Below the pieces are notes generated by a model. It saw only the letters and a program-made list of their open reading frames with translations, did not search any database and was not told where the DNA came from. From Paenibacillus albiflavus (lineage in GTDB: Bacteria > Bacillota > Bacilli > Paenibacillales > NBRC-103111): DNA of 64,000 bases. Positions 1 through 8,300 of this stretch are shown here, piece by piece; positions within the stretch are counted from its first letter, which is position 1, and each line of letters starts with the position of its first letter. The DNA is taken from the NCBI RefSeq assembly GCF_004344915.1, contig NZ_SKFG01000002.1, positions 186,001 through 250,000 on the forward strand, given 5' to 3'. Both the position numbers and the translations under genes were made by a program.

Positions 1-1490
1 CGCACGAGCTCGGCAGCACAGGTGTTATTGTTGCTGATGCAAAATTCAATCCGACTTTACCTGAGGGGGTTAAAGCTAGATTGTTCCCTGTACCTATTAC
101 AGCAATCGCTGAAGATTTAGGTACATCATTATTTAAGAATATGGCAGCTTCGGGTGCTTCATGGGCATTGCTCGGTTTACCACTAGAAGTATTCAATAAA
201 GCAGTAGAAGAGGAATATGGTCGTAAAGGCGCTGCTGTCGTAGAGAAAAACATTGAGGCAGTTCGCAAAGGTGCTGAGTTCGTATTAGAGCTAGCTGGCG
301 GTCCAATTCCAGAATTACAATTAGAACCTGCAGACGGTGAAGAAAAACTATTTATTATCGGTAATGATGCAATCGCACTAGGTGCAGTAGCTGCTGGTTG
401 CCGCTTCATGCCTGCATATCCAATCACACCTGCTTCTGAAATTATGGAGTATTTAACTAAAACGCTTCCAAAACACGGCGGCTCTGTTATCCAAACAGAA
501 GATGAGATCGCTGCTGTAACGATGGCAATTGGTGCTGGCTATGGTGGGGCGCGTGCTATGACTGCATCCGCTGGCCCTGGTCTATCACTAATGACTGAAG
601 CTATTGGTCTGGCGGGTATTACGGAAACGCCTGTTGTTATCGTTGATACGCAACGCGGTGGCCCAAGTACAGGTCTTCCAACAAAGCAAGAGCAAAGTGA
701 CTTGAATGCAATGATCTATAGCACGCATGGTGAGATTCCCAAAATCGTGCTTGCACCAAGTACAATTGAAGAGTGTTTCTACGATACTATCGAAGCATTC
801 AATCTAGCTGAACAATATCAATGTCCTGTTATTCTATTAACAGACTTACAATTATCATTAGGTAAACAATCTTCCGCACTGCTTGATTATGACAAAATTG
901 TAATCGATCGCGGTAGATTAGTTACAGAGGCTCCACAGCTTGGAGAAAACGAACTATTTAAGCGCTATGAATTTACAGAGGATGGAATTTCACCTCGTAT
1001 TCTTCCTGGTGTGAAGAACGGTATTCACCACGTAACTGGTGTTGAGCACGATCAAGCTGGTCGTCCATCAGAGAGCCCAGTTAATCGTAAGAAAATGATG
1101 GATAAACGTATGGAAAAAATGAAGCACGTGAAAGTGACCAATCCTTTCCTAATTGATGCTCCTGAAGAGAATCCAGATTTACTGATTATTGGTATGGGTT
1201 CAACTGGTGGTACAATTGACGAAGCTAGAGGACGTTTAAGTGCAGATGGTATTACTACGAATCACTTGCAAATGCGCCTTATGCATCCGTTCCCAGCAGA
1301 TGAGCTTAAGCCTTTCATCGAGAAAGCTAAGAAGGTTGTTGTTGTTGAGAATAACGCAACTGGTCAGTTAGCTAATCTGATTAAGCTTAACCTAGGTAAC
1401 CACGATAAAATCGAGAACCTGCTTAAGTATAATGGTAATCCGTTCTTACCAGCAGAAATTCATGAAGAATGTAAGGGGATGGCACTCTAA
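1..1490 (+). CDS. korA: 2-oxoacid:ferredoxin oxidoreductase, alpha subunit (5' partial)
   Basis: Fused gamma-alpha subunit of a 2-oxoacid:acceptor oxidoreductase, which converts a 2-oxoacid (2-oxoglutarate in the usual annotation) to its acyl-CoA and reduces ferredoxin. The frame is open at the left edge (first full codon at base 3), so the start and most of the gamma domain lie outside the window. From about base 345 the alpha domain follows, with YPITPASE, QTEDEIAA and TASAGPG motifs; the C-terminal third ends in a transketolase-C-like segment with VVVVENNATGQLA. The final A of the stop codon is the first base of the beta-subunit ATG, so the pair is translationally coupled. The substrate cannot be read from sequence alone. 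Confidence 0.93.
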   Translation, partial: HELGSTGVIVADAKFNPTLPEGVKARLFPVPITAIAEDLGTSLFKNMAASGASWALLGLPLEVFNKAVEEEYGRKGAAVVEKNIEAVRKGAEFVLELAGGPIPELQLEPADGEEKLFIIGNDAIALGAVAAGCRFMPAYPITPASEIMEYLTKTLPKHGGSVIQTEDEIAAVTMAIGAGYGGARAMTASAGPGLSLMTEAIGLAGITETPVVIVDTQRGGPSTGLPTKQEQSDLNAMIYSTHGEIPKIVLAPSTIEECFYDTIEAFNLAEQYQCPVILLTDLQLSLGKQSSALLDYDKIVIDRGRLVTEAPQLGENELFKRYEFTEDGISPRILPGVKNGIHHVTGVEHDQAGRPSESPVNRKKMMDKRMEKMKHVKVTNPFLIDAPEENPDLLIIGMGSTGGTIDEARGRLSADGITTNHLQMRLMHPFPADELKPFIEKAKKVVVVENNATGQLANLIKLNLGNHDKIENLLKYNGNPFLPAEIHEECKGMAL

Positions 1491-2356
1491 TGGCAACATT
1501 AAAAGACTTCCGCAATAACGTTAAACCTAACTGGTGTCCTGGCTGTGGCGACTTTTCCGTTCAAGCATCGATTCAAAGAGCAGCTGTTAACTTAGGGTTA
1601 GAGCCTGAGCAGCTAGCTGTTATCTCAGGTATCGGATGTTCGGGTCGTATCTCAGGATATATTAATGCATATGGCTTGCACGGCGTACATGGTAGAGCAT
1701 TACCAATCGCCCAAGGCCTTAAAATGGCTAACAGAGAGCTTACAGTGATCGCATCTGGCGGTGACGGCGATGGTTTCGCAATTGGTATGGGTCATACTGT
1801 ACATGCGATCCGCCGTAACATCGACATTACTTATATCGTAATGGATAACCAAATCTATGGATTGACAAAAGGTCAAACTTCTCCGCGAAGCGGCGAAGGC
1901 TTCAAAACGAAGAGCACGCCTTCAGGTTCAATCGAAACACCACTTGCACCATTAGAAATGGCACTTGCAGTAGGTGCAACATTCGTTGCTCAAGCGTTCT
2001 CCTCGAACGTTAAGCAATTAACATCCATTATCGAAGCCGCTGTTCAGCACAAAGGCTTCTCCATGGTTAACGTATTCAGTCCATGTGTAACTTTCAACAA
2101 AGTGAACACATACGACTGGTTCAGAGAACATGTAACGGATCTGGATGAAACACCTGGTTACGATTCATCTAATCGTATGGCTGCTATGTCCAAACTTATG
2201 GAAACGAGTGGACTGATCACGGGTATCATTTATCAAGATACTTCGAGGAAGAGCTATGAAGATCTTGTTCCAGGCTTCAAGGCTGAAGGTCTTGCAAACC
2301 AAGATATCAAAATCTCCAAAGAAGACTTTGAGAAGCTTGTTGCAGAATTCAAATAA
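1490..2356 (+). CDS. korB: 2-oxoacid:ferredoxin oxidoreductase, beta subunit
   Basis: Thiamine-diphosphate subunit of the same cytoplasmic enzyme, 288 residues, the usual length. Visible: CPGCGD near the N-terminus (C16, C19), C50 and C199 as the likely [4Fe-4S] ligands, and the TPP/Mg motif GGDGDGF (about 90-96) ending at the N of VMDNQIYGLTKGQ (about N120). It overlaps korA by one base and is followed by a strong terminator, so korAB closes a transcription unit that began left of the window. In Bacillota this complex usually serves the TCA cycle or an anaplerotic ferredoxin-linked step; the 2-oxoglutarate assignment is family knowledge, not proof. Confidence 0.93.
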   Translation: MATLKDFRNNVKPNWCPGCGDFSVQASIQRAAVNLGLEPEQLAVISGIGCSGRISGYINAYGLHGVHGRALPIAQGLKMANRELTVIASGGDGDGFAIGMGHTVHAIRRNIDITYIVMDNQIYGLTKGQTSPRSGEGFKTKSTPSGSIETPLAPLEMALAVGATFVAQAFSSNVKQLTSIIEAAVQHKGFSMVNVFSPCVTFNKVNTYDWFREHVTDLDETPGYDSSNRMAAMSKLMETSGLITGIIYQDTSRKSYEDLVPGFKAEGLANQDIKISKEDFEKLVAEFK

Positions 2357-2372
2357 TTGCTTATCAATCCAA

Positions 2373-2409
2373 GGCATATGGTTGTTCGCAACCATATGCC
2401 TTTTCTTTT
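2373..2409 (+). terminator. Terminator after korAB
   Basis: Perfect 12-bp stem (2373-2384 with 2389-2400), TTCG loop, then TTTTCTTTT. A classic intrinsic terminator 16 nt after the korB stop codon. Confidence 0.93.
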
Positions 2410-2515
2410 CTCCTGCTAGGGTTTACTTTGGGGTGCATATTTTATAAAATAATAGTGAAACATCACACTGTACTCGCATACAAATACAGCATAGAACAAA
2501 GGATGGGACAAGATT

Positions 2516-3100
2516 ATGACGAATCAAGACAGCAAATTAGTACCAATTGGCATCTCAGCTAGACATATTCATTTATCACAGGCACATATTGATATTTTAT
2601 TCGGTGAAGGTTATCAGCTGACTGTATTTAAGGATCTTACACAACCAGGACAATATGCAGCGAATGAAACAGTAGGCGTATTCGGTCCAAAGGGTGGATT
2701 TGAGAAGGTTCGTATTCTTGGACCTGCACGTAAAGAATCACAACTTGAGGTTGCTATGACAGATACGCTAAAGCTTGGTATTCAAGCTCCAGTTCGTGAA
2801 TCAGGCAATATCGAAGGTACACCAGGTGTTAGGGTTGTAGGACCTAAAGGTGAAGTTGAAATGGACAAAGGCGTTATTGTAGCTGCTCGTCACATTCATT
2901 TCCACACATCGGATGCTGCTAAATGGGGTATTGCGGACAAGCAAGTTCTTAAAGTGAAATTAAATGGACTTCGTCCTTTAACATTTGATGATGTCATTGC
3001 ACGTGTATCGGATTCATTTGCGCTTGATATGCACATTGATACAGATGAAGGTAATGCAGCGGGTGTCAAAACAGGTCAAATGGCTGAAATTATCGGCTAA
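2516..3100 (+). CDS. pduL: PduL-type phosphate acyltransferase
   Basis: PduL-family phosphotransacylase, interconverting acyl-CoA (propanoyl- or acetyl-CoA) plus phosphate and acyl phosphate plus CoA. 194 residues. It carries the two diagnostic His-rich motifs, SARHIHLS (H17, H19) and AARHIHFH (H126, H128, H130), which bind the two zinc ions in the family. No N-terminal encapsulation-type helix precedes the first motif and no microcompartment shell genes are nearby, so a free cytoplasmic role such as acetate or propionate metabolism is likely. ATG with an upstream AAAGGATGGG. It is a single-gene unit between two terminators, separate from korAB although the two activities could be linked through acyl-CoA. 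Confidence 0.9.
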   Translation: MTNQDSKLVPIGISARHIHLSQAHIDILFGEGYQLTVFKDLTQPGQYAANETVGVFGPKGGFEKVRILGPARKESQLEVAMTDTLKLGIQAPVRESGNIEGTPGVRVVGPKGEVEMDKGVIVAARHIHFHTSDAAKWGIADKQVLKVKLNGLRPLTFDDVIARVSDSFALDMHIDTDEGNAAGVKTGQMAEIIG

Positions 3101-3126
3101 TTCGCCTATTATAGTTCGGGATCAAG

Positions 3127-3155
3127 AACTCCTCAATTCGATTGGGGAGTTTTTG
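3127..3155 (+). terminator. Terminator after pduL
   Basis: 11-bp stem (3127-3137 with 3141-3151, one G-T pair), TCG loop, then a T run. Confidence 0.88.
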
Positions 3156-3203
3156 TATTATAGAATTTATAACATTTGTGTCATAAATTCTAAGTAATAC
3201 CTT

Positions 3204-3249
3204 AAGAAACGCATCCGTCTTATGAAGACGATGAAACCGTTTCTTTTTG
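3204..3249 (+). repeat. Long imperfect hairpin upstream of miaB
   Basis: Nested inverted repeat. The outer 8-bp arms are 3204-3211 and 3238-3245, and the inner 6-bp arms are 3216-3221 and 3225-3230 around an ATG loop, with a CAT/ATG pair between them. A TTTTTGTG tail follows. It could be a second, read-through-catching terminator; it lies upstream of the likely miaB promoter. Confidence 0.6.
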
Positions 3250-3295
3250 TGCGTATTTTGCCTTTTTCATCAGATAGTAATCGGACAGGTTAGTA

Positions 3296-3304
3296 TGATA
3301 TAAT
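3296..3304 (+). promoter_or_regulatory. Extended -10 promoter for miaB
   Basis: TATAAT at 3299-3304 preceded by TG one base upstream (TGATATAAT), the extended -10 form. No good -35 is seen 17 nt upstream. The spacing of about 57 nt to the miaB ATG is reasonable. Confidence 0.55.
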
Positions 3305-3360
3305 TTTGTAATAACTCTAATAGATAAAAGCTTGTTAATATAGAGGGGTGTGAGTGTAGA

Positions 3361-4968
3361 ATGAGCAAGGAGGCTAGTAACCAGGCGGACTTAAAAGCTG
3401 TCAAAGGTGCTAAGGACTACTCCAAATACTTTGATTTCTCTAGTGCCAAATTATTGTCAGAAGATGAGAATGGCAAGAAGTATAGAATTAGTGGTCGAGA
3501 GGTTCAGATTAAGAGTGGACCATCGCATCAAGATGAGAAGCGCAGAGGTCGCGAAGAAGTTCAAGTATTTTACGAGAACGCAGTTCCAGAAGAGCTTCAG
3601 GAGCTGGGTAAAGGTAAATACTATTTAATCTATACATTCGGCTGTCAAATGAATGAGCATGATTCGGAAACGATGAAGGGCTTGCTGGAGCAGATGGGGT
3701 ATCAGTCCACTGAGGATCGTAAGCAGGCGGATGTTATTCTACTCAATACATGCGCCATTCGTGAGAATGCAGAAGATCGCGTATTCGGTGAATTAGGCCA
3801 TCTCAAGACACTCAAAACACAAAAGCCTGATCTTGTTCTAGGTGTATGTGGCTGTATGTCCCAAGAGGAAGGCGTAGTTAGTCGAATCTTGCAGAAGCAT
3901 GCATTCGTAGACATTATTTTTGGAACACATAATATTCATCGCCTGCCAAGACTATTGCAGGAAGCTTATTTCTCGAAGGAAATGGTCGTAGAAGTATGGT
4001 CTAAGGAAGGCGACATTGTAGAGAACTTGCCTCATAAACGCGAAGGCATGCGTGCTTGGGTGAACATTATGTATGGTTGTGACAAGTTCTGTACGTATTG
4101 TATTGTTCCTTATACGCGTGGTAAAGAACGCAGTCGTAGGCCTCAGGATGTCCTTGCGGAAGTCCGAGATCTTGCAAGACAAGGGTTCAAGGAAATTACA
4201 TTGCTAGGTCAGAACGTCAATGCGTACGGGAAGGATTTTGAAGATCTGGATTACACATTCGGTGATCTGATGGATGATATTCATAAGATCAATGTGCCGC
4301 GAGTTCGCTTTATGACCTCGCATCCGCGTGACTTTGATGAACGTCTAGTTGAAGTGCTAGCTAAAAAAGGTAATTTAATGGAGCATATTCATTTACCTGT
4401 TCAATCTGGCAGCACAGATGTCCTTAAGAAAATGGGACGTAAATATACACGTGAACGTTATCTTGAGCTTGTCGCTCAAATTCGTGCTGCCATTCCTGAT
4501 GCAGTATTAACAACGGATATTATTGTTGGCTTTCCTGGAGAAACGGATGAGCAATTCGAAGATACGATGTCACTTGTGAGAGAAGTAGGGTTTGATACTG
4601 CATATACCTTCATTTATTCGCCAAGAGAAGGAACACCTGCTGCATCAATGATTGATGATGTGCCAATGGAAACGAAGAAGCAGCGACTCTATCGTCTGAA
4701 TGATGCTATTGGTGAATATAGCAAGCAGAGCAATGATAAATTGTTAGGTGAAGTAGTAGAAGTACTTGTTGAAGGCGAAAGCAAATATGATGCGCATGTG
4801 CTATCAGGCAGAACGCGTACGAGCAAGCTTGTGCATTTTACAGGTGACAAAGAACTGATCGGAACATTCGTTCATGTCCGAATCACAGAAGTAAAAACCT
4901 TTTTCCTTAAAGGGGAATTAGTTCAAGAGGCAATGCAAATCTCTATCAAAAATGTTGATGATCTATAA
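3361..4968 (+). CDS. miaB: tRNA methylthiotransferase MiaB
   Basis: Radical-SAM enzyme that methylthiolates i6A37 in tRNAs reading UNN codons, giving ms2i6A. 535 residues with a roughly 85-residue N-terminal extension, as in Bacillus YmcB-type proteins. The MTTase domain has the auxiliary cluster cysteines C95 ([11 protein letters not shown]), C131 ([10 protein letters not shown]) and C165 (GVCGCMS). The radical-SAM CxxxCxxC is C240, C244, C247 ([16 protein letters not shown]). The C-terminal TRAM domain covers roughly residues 455-525. The next gene is ricA, the same order as in B. subtilis; RicA with its partners supports MiaB function there. Confidence 0.96.
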   Translation: MSKEASNQADLKAVKGAKDYSKYFDFSSAKLLSEDENGKKYRISGREVQIKSGPSHQDEKRRGREEVQVFYENAVPEELQELGKGKYYLIYTFGCQMNEHDSETMKGLLEQMGYQSTEDRKQADVILLNTCAIRENAEDRVFGELGHLKTLKTQKPDLVLGVCGCMSQEEGVVSRILQKHAFVDIIFGTHNIHRLPRLLQEAYFSKEMVVEVWSKEGDIVENLPHKREGMRAWVNIMYGCDKFCTYCIVPYTRGKERSRRPQDVLAEVRDLARQGFKEITLLGQNVNAYGKDFEDLDYTFGDLMDDIHKINVPRVRFMTSHPRDFDERLVEVLAKKGNLMEHIHLPVQSGSTDVLKKMGRKYTRERYLELVAQIRAAIPDAVLTTDIIVGFPGETDEQFEDTMSLVREVGFDTAYTFIYSPREGTPAASMIDDVPMETKKQRLYRLNDAIGEYSKQSNDKLLGEVVEVLVEGESKYDAHVLSGRTRTSKLVHFTGDKELIGTFVHVRITEVKTFFLKGELVQEAMQISIKNVDDL

Positions 4969-4994
4969 GATCATATTGGGAGAGTGTAAAAAAG

Positions 4995-5444
4995 ATGTCT
5001 AACCACCATGAACTAGAACCGTGTCCAATCGAGCATTACACGAATAAAGAATTTGTTGTCCGCGAAGATATTATGGTCAAAACAAAAGAGCTTGCAGAAT
5101 TAATCACGACATCATCAGAGGTGCAGTTCTTTCAGCAAGCTGATAAACAAATTTCTGGTAATGAAGGAATCCAGAATCTGATTAATCAGATCAAGAAGAA
5201 GCAAAAAGAGATTGTTGCATTTAAATCATTTGATAATCCAGCAATGGTGCAAAAGATTGAAAATGAGATCGATCAATTGCAAGATGAGCTGGATCAAGTG
5301 CCAATCGTAAACGAATTCAGACAATCACAAGAAGATATCAACTATTTGCTTCAGCTTGTAATGGGTGTCATTCGAGATACCATCTCTGAGAAAATTACGG
5401 TTGAAGAAGGTAAAGATTCACCTTCAACTTCCAATTGCGGTTAA
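4995..5444 (+). CDS. ricA: RicAFT complex protein RicA (YmcA/YlbF family)
   Basis: Small helical protein of the YlbF/YmcA family, 149 residues, largely coiled-coil-like (QIKKKQKEIVAFKSF, NEIDQLQDELDQ). In B. subtilis RicA, RicF and RicT form an iron-sulfur complex that promotes RNA maturation by RNase Y, sporulation and biofilm formation. Two cysteines, C10 near the start and C148 next to the C-terminus, are candidates for cluster ligands. Position directly behind miaB (26-nt gap, GGGAGAG ribosome binding site) matches the ymcB-ymcA order of B. subtilis and supports RicA rather than RicF. Confidence 0.85.
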   Translation: MSNHHELEPCPIEHYTNKEFVVREDIMVKTKELAELITTSSEVQFFQQADKQISGNEGIQNLINQIKKKQKEIVAFKSFDNPAMVQKIENEIDQLQDELDQVPIVNEFRQSQEDINYLLQLVMGVIRDTISEKITVEEGKDSPSTSNCG

Positions 5445-5457
5445 CTTGTAGACAAGG

Positions 5458-5502
5458 GAACGATCCTGATGCTTAGTTCATAAGTGAAGGGATCGTTCTT
5501 TT
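5458..5502 (+). terminator. Terminator after ricA
   Basis: 9-bp stem (5458-5466 with 5490-5498), long loop, then TTTT. Its position just beyond the convergent minus-strand gene end means it may serve both strands. Confidence 0.8.
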
Positions 5503-5505
5503 GTG

Positions 5506-6276
5506 TTATTTATATCGCTTATATCCAAGTTTTTGTTTATACTTCCAATTCTTCACTAACTTACGATAGATTGTTTTATCCTCTAGCTTGGATAGAGGCT
5601 CATATTCGGGTCTTGTATTCACTTCAATAATCCACGGCCTTAATTCGTTATCAATTCCGACATCCATGCCGATTTCCCAAACATCAGGAAATTTCTTGCG
5701 AAGTTTCTTGGCCGTCTGCTTCCCAAGATCATATAGAAGGCTGACATAACCATCAATCTCACTCTCCGATAAATAAGGCTCGAGTAAAGTGTGAATAGGA
5801 TGAAGAGTTGCGCCTTGGGCGCCATTGGTTACAATTTTATTTTTCGAAGCTAGTCTGCCGATAATTCCGCTTTCTTCCCATACCCCATCTTTATTCCGCT
5901 GAATCATGACACGAAAATCGAAGGGTCTGCCATCGCTAGTAAGTAAATGAATCCCTTTTTGTATAACGTATTTGCGATTCGTCATTCGCTCTTTTAATTT
6001 GCTAAACAATCCGTTGTACGTACGAAACGATTTGTGCTGTGTATTCCATTTGAGATGGTACTTGGAGTCAATTTCGGCCTGAAGTATACCTTTTCCTTTG
6101 GAGCCAGTATCTGGTTTAATAAAGACTACACGATAACGATTCAAGTATTTTCTTAGTTCGTCTTTGCTGAACAAAGAGGTTGTGGGTATATATTTTTGTA
6201 TATGAGAATGTTTATTCAGCACCTTCGTTTTTGCCCATTTACTTGGAATGTAACTATTGAATTTACGACGTGGCAC
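5506..6276 (-). CDS. YheC/YheD-family ATP-grasp protein (spore coat-associated)
   Basis: ATP-grasp-fold protein of the YheC/YheD family, found in spore formers and associated with the spore coat in B. subtilis. 256 residues. Motifs seen: the ATP-binding loop KPDTGSKGKGI, DFRVMIQRN, and WIIEVNTRPEY with the metal-binding E and N. Start: an ATG at 6282 lies only 2 nt from the GGGAG ribosome binding site, whereas an in-frame GTG at 6276 is spaced 8 nt, so GTG is preferred. The substrate of the ligase-like fold is unknown. It is a single-gene unit facing the ricA terminator. Confidence 0.8.
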   Translation of the reverse strand: MPRRKFNSYIPSKWAKTKVLNKHSHIQKYIPTTSLFSKDELRKYLNRYRVVFIKPDTGSKGKGILQAEIDSKYHLKWNTQHKSFRTYNGLFSKLKERMTNRKYVIQKGIHLLTSDGRPFDFRVMIQRNKDGVWEESGIIGRLASKNKIVTNGAQGATLHPIHTLLEPYLSESEIDGYVSLLYDLGKQTAKKLRKKFPDVWEIGMDVGIDNELRPWIIEVNTRPEYEPLSKLEDKTIYRKLVKNWKYKQKLGYKRYK

Positions 6277-6282
6277 AATCAT

Positions 6283-6515
6283 GGCTCCCTTCTGAAATGG
6301 TTGTCTTCGGCTATCACTCTAATTTATGTTGTTATGGGAACGATGTGCGTACAAACATGCTTTTGGTGGATATAAATAGGCAGATGATGGACTTATTTAT
6401 AATAAAGACTGGTTATGCTGAATGTTTGAAATTATTGCAAATTAATACTAGAAGAAGTTCTCAAGCTTGGCTATAAATGATAAAATAAGGATGTAGAAAA
6501 TTTTTGCAATTTATT
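6283..6515. other. Divergent intergenic region before the psp operon
   Basis: Together with the sigma-W promoter and leader to 6589 this is a 307-base gap between the YheC-type gene and pspA. Apart from the promoter at 6516-6541 nothing was recognised. A 68-codon frame running through it has no ribosome binding site and reads like noise. Confidence 0.5.
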
Positions 6516-6541
6516 TGAAACCTCGATATGGGGTTAACGTA
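6516..6541 (+). promoter_or_regulatory. Sigma-W-type promoter for the psp operon
   Basis: TGAAAC (6516-6521), exactly 16 nt, then CGTA (6538-6541). This matches the sigma-W consensus (TGAAAC-N16-CGTA), and pspA of B. subtilis is a known sigma-W target. It lies 48 nt upstream of the pspA start. Confidence 0.9.
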
Positions 6542-6589
6542 TTACTGTTTATAAATACAATAAACCAGTGTTCTGAGGAGGAAATCTAC

Positions 6590-7258
6590 ATGTCTATCTT
6601 TAAACGTTTAAGAGATCTAACGATGTCTAATATTTATGCCCTTATTGAAAAAGCAGAAGATCCTATCAAAATGACAGATCAATATTTACGAGATATGCAA
6701 GAGGATTTAGAGGATGCAGAGAAAGCAGTTGCTGCACAGATCGCAATTGAGAAGAAATTCAAGGCGCTATACGAAGAGCAGGAAGCATTAGTACAGAAAC
6801 GTGAAGAGCAAGCGCATATCGCTGCTCAAGCACAAAATATTGATCTAGCACGCCGTGCACTTGAAGAGAAGAAAGCAGCAGAAGCTAAGATGGCTGAATA
6901 TAAGGCAGCTTACGATCAGAACAAAGCAGCTGCTGATAATCTACGTGGTAAGCTGGACGAAATGCGTAAGCAATTGACAGAAATGAAAAATAAACGTGAA
7001 ACATTAGTTGCTCGTTACAACGCAGCTAAAGCACAGAATGAAATTAATAAAGCGATGAGCGGACTTGGCTCTGACACAGCATCTGCTGGACTTAAACGCA
7101 TGGAAGAGAAAATGATGCAAATGGAAGCGCAAGCTGAAGCTAGCAATGAAATGGCTTCTAAGAATTCAAATCTCGATGACGAGATTGCTAAGCTAGGCTC
7201 AAACAAAGAGGTTGATGATGAGCTTGCAGCCCTGATGAAAAAATACGAGCAAAACTAA
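6590..7258 (+). CDS. pspA: Phage shock protein PspA/IM30 family
   Basis: Membrane-remodelling coiled-coil protein of the PspA/Vipp1 (ESCRT-III-like) family, which coats and stabilises a damaged cytoplasmic membrane. 222 residues. The N-terminus MSIFKRLRDLTMSNIYALIEK gives the amphipathic helix, and nearly everything from about residue 25 to 190 is charged heptad-rich coiled coil. The longest frame starts at 6515, but that codon lies inside the sigma-W promoter; ATG 6590 has a perfect GAGGAGG 8 nt upstream. It is the first gene of a four-gene operon with DUF350, DUF4178 and DUF4247 proteins, as expected for an envelope-stress module. Confidence 0.95.
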   Translation: MSIFKRLRDLTMSNIYALIEKAEDPIKMTDQYLRDMQEDLEDAEKAVAAQIAIEKKFKALYEEQEALVQKREEQAHIAAQAQNIDLARRALEEKKAAEAKMAEYKAAYDQNKAAADNLRGKLDEMRKQLTEMKNKRETLVARYNAAKAQNEINKAMSGLGSDTASAGLKRMEEKMMQMEAQAEASNEMASKNSNLDDEIAKLGSNKEVDDELAALMKKYEQN

Positions 7259-7333
7259 TATTGCTGTGGATGTCCACATCACCAAAGAGAACGTCGTAAG
7301 ACGTTTCTCTTTTTGAATTAAGGAGGAACATAG

Positions 7334-7744
7334 ATGACATGGAATGTCATAGCTGGCGCACTCGTATGGGCAGGTGCTGGCGCGGCTCTTTTGTATGTAT
7401 TAATGACGATTGACACACTATTAACGCGCTATAAAGATTTTGATGAGATCAAAAAAGGTAATATGGCGGTAACTTTACGATTTGTGATGAAGCTGTTTGC
7501 ACAAGGTTATATTCTGTCACAATCTATTCGCGTGTCTAATGATTTATTGGAAGGGTTGTTTGTTTCAATCGTTTCCTTTGTGATTTTACTTATTTTGGAA
7601 TTTGTTGTTCGAATCGTACTTAGCTTGACCACAGGTCTTAAATTGGCGGATGGTACCCAAGCAGGTAAAGTGACGCATGGACTTATCGCTGGATCATTAC
7701 ATGTTGTTGGTGCTCTAATCATTGCAGCATATATCGCACCGTAA
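7334..7744 (+). CDS. DUF350 family membrane protein
   Basis: Small polytopic membrane protein, 136 residues, with four hydrophobic segments (about 4-25, 45-64, 70-97, 112-134) typical of DUF350/UPF0719. Function unknown in the family; members are often encoded beside PspA-like and DUF4178 genes, as here. AGGAGG ribosome binding site, 75 nt after pspA. The gap contains a weak repeat but no convincing terminator, so co-transcription from the sigma-W promoter is likely. Confidence 0.8.
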   Translation: MTWNVIAGALVWAGAGAALLYVLMTIDTLLTRYKDFDEIKKGNMAVTLRFVMKLFAQGYILSQSIRVSNDLLEGLFVSIVSFVILLILEFVVRIVLSLTTGLKLADGTQAGKVTHGLIAGSLHVVGALIIAAYIAP

Positions 7745-7778
7745 GAATATTTCATCTAAATGCTAAGGAGACGAAACA

Positions 7779-8285
7779 ATGAGCTTGTTTAAGCGCATTA
7801 AAAATATTGTAGCAAAGCCTGAAGCGCCAATAGTAGAGAAAAGTATGCTTCAGCTTAAAGCGGGAGATATATGTGAAGTATCCCTTGTAACTTATGAAGT
7901 AACGGGCCGTGTACAGAATCGACAAAGGAATGCGGTTGTGTTGACTTTGCAAGACGGCAATACGATACGTTACTTGAGTATTGAGGAGCGGGAGAAGTTG
8001 GTTTATTCCCTCTATTCACCGATCGATGGTAGATTGGATTCACCAGATGAGGTTCCGACAACGATGGAGCTTGATGATGAATTCTATCATTTGGATGAGC
8101 AATATTCAGGTTTTGTACAAGTTAGCGGCAGAACACCCTTTCATCAAGGCGGAGAACAATACGTATGGCAATATCAATCGGATTCCTCTAAGCTGCTTCG
8201 CATAGAGTGGCAGGATGGACGGTTCATGCTCTATGAAGGTGAATGGATTCTGAATGCTGACGTTAAAGTGATTCGCGGATCTTAA
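7779..8285 (+). CDS. DUF4178 domain protein
   Basis: Soluble, beta-rich protein of 168 residues. The stretch from about residue 24 (LKAGDICEVSLVTYEVTGRVQNR) through YLSIEE and the later YVWQYQSDSSKLLRIEWQDG segment fits the DUF4178 pattern: a small domain with a conserved GD start and a W near the end. No signal peptide or membrane segment. Function unknown; its partners are PspA, DUF350 and a DUF4247 lipoprotein. Good AAGGAGA ribosome binding site, 34 nt after the DUF350 gene. Confidence 0.7.
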   Translation: MSLFKRIKNIVAKPEAPIVEKSMLQLKAGDICEVSLVTYEVTGRVQNRQRNAVVLTLQDGNTIRYLSIEEREKLVYSLYSPIDGRLDSPDEVPTTMELDDEFYHLDEQYSGFVQVSGRTPFHQGGEQYVWQYQSDSSKLLRIEWQDGRFMLYEGEWILNADVKVIRGS

Positions 8286-8300
8286 GAATGGGGTGATCAC

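Noticed and set aside
6270-6476. 68-codon plus-strand frame before pspA
   Set aside because: No ribosome binding site, overlaps the start of the minus-strand ATP-grasp gene, and has no recognisable family.
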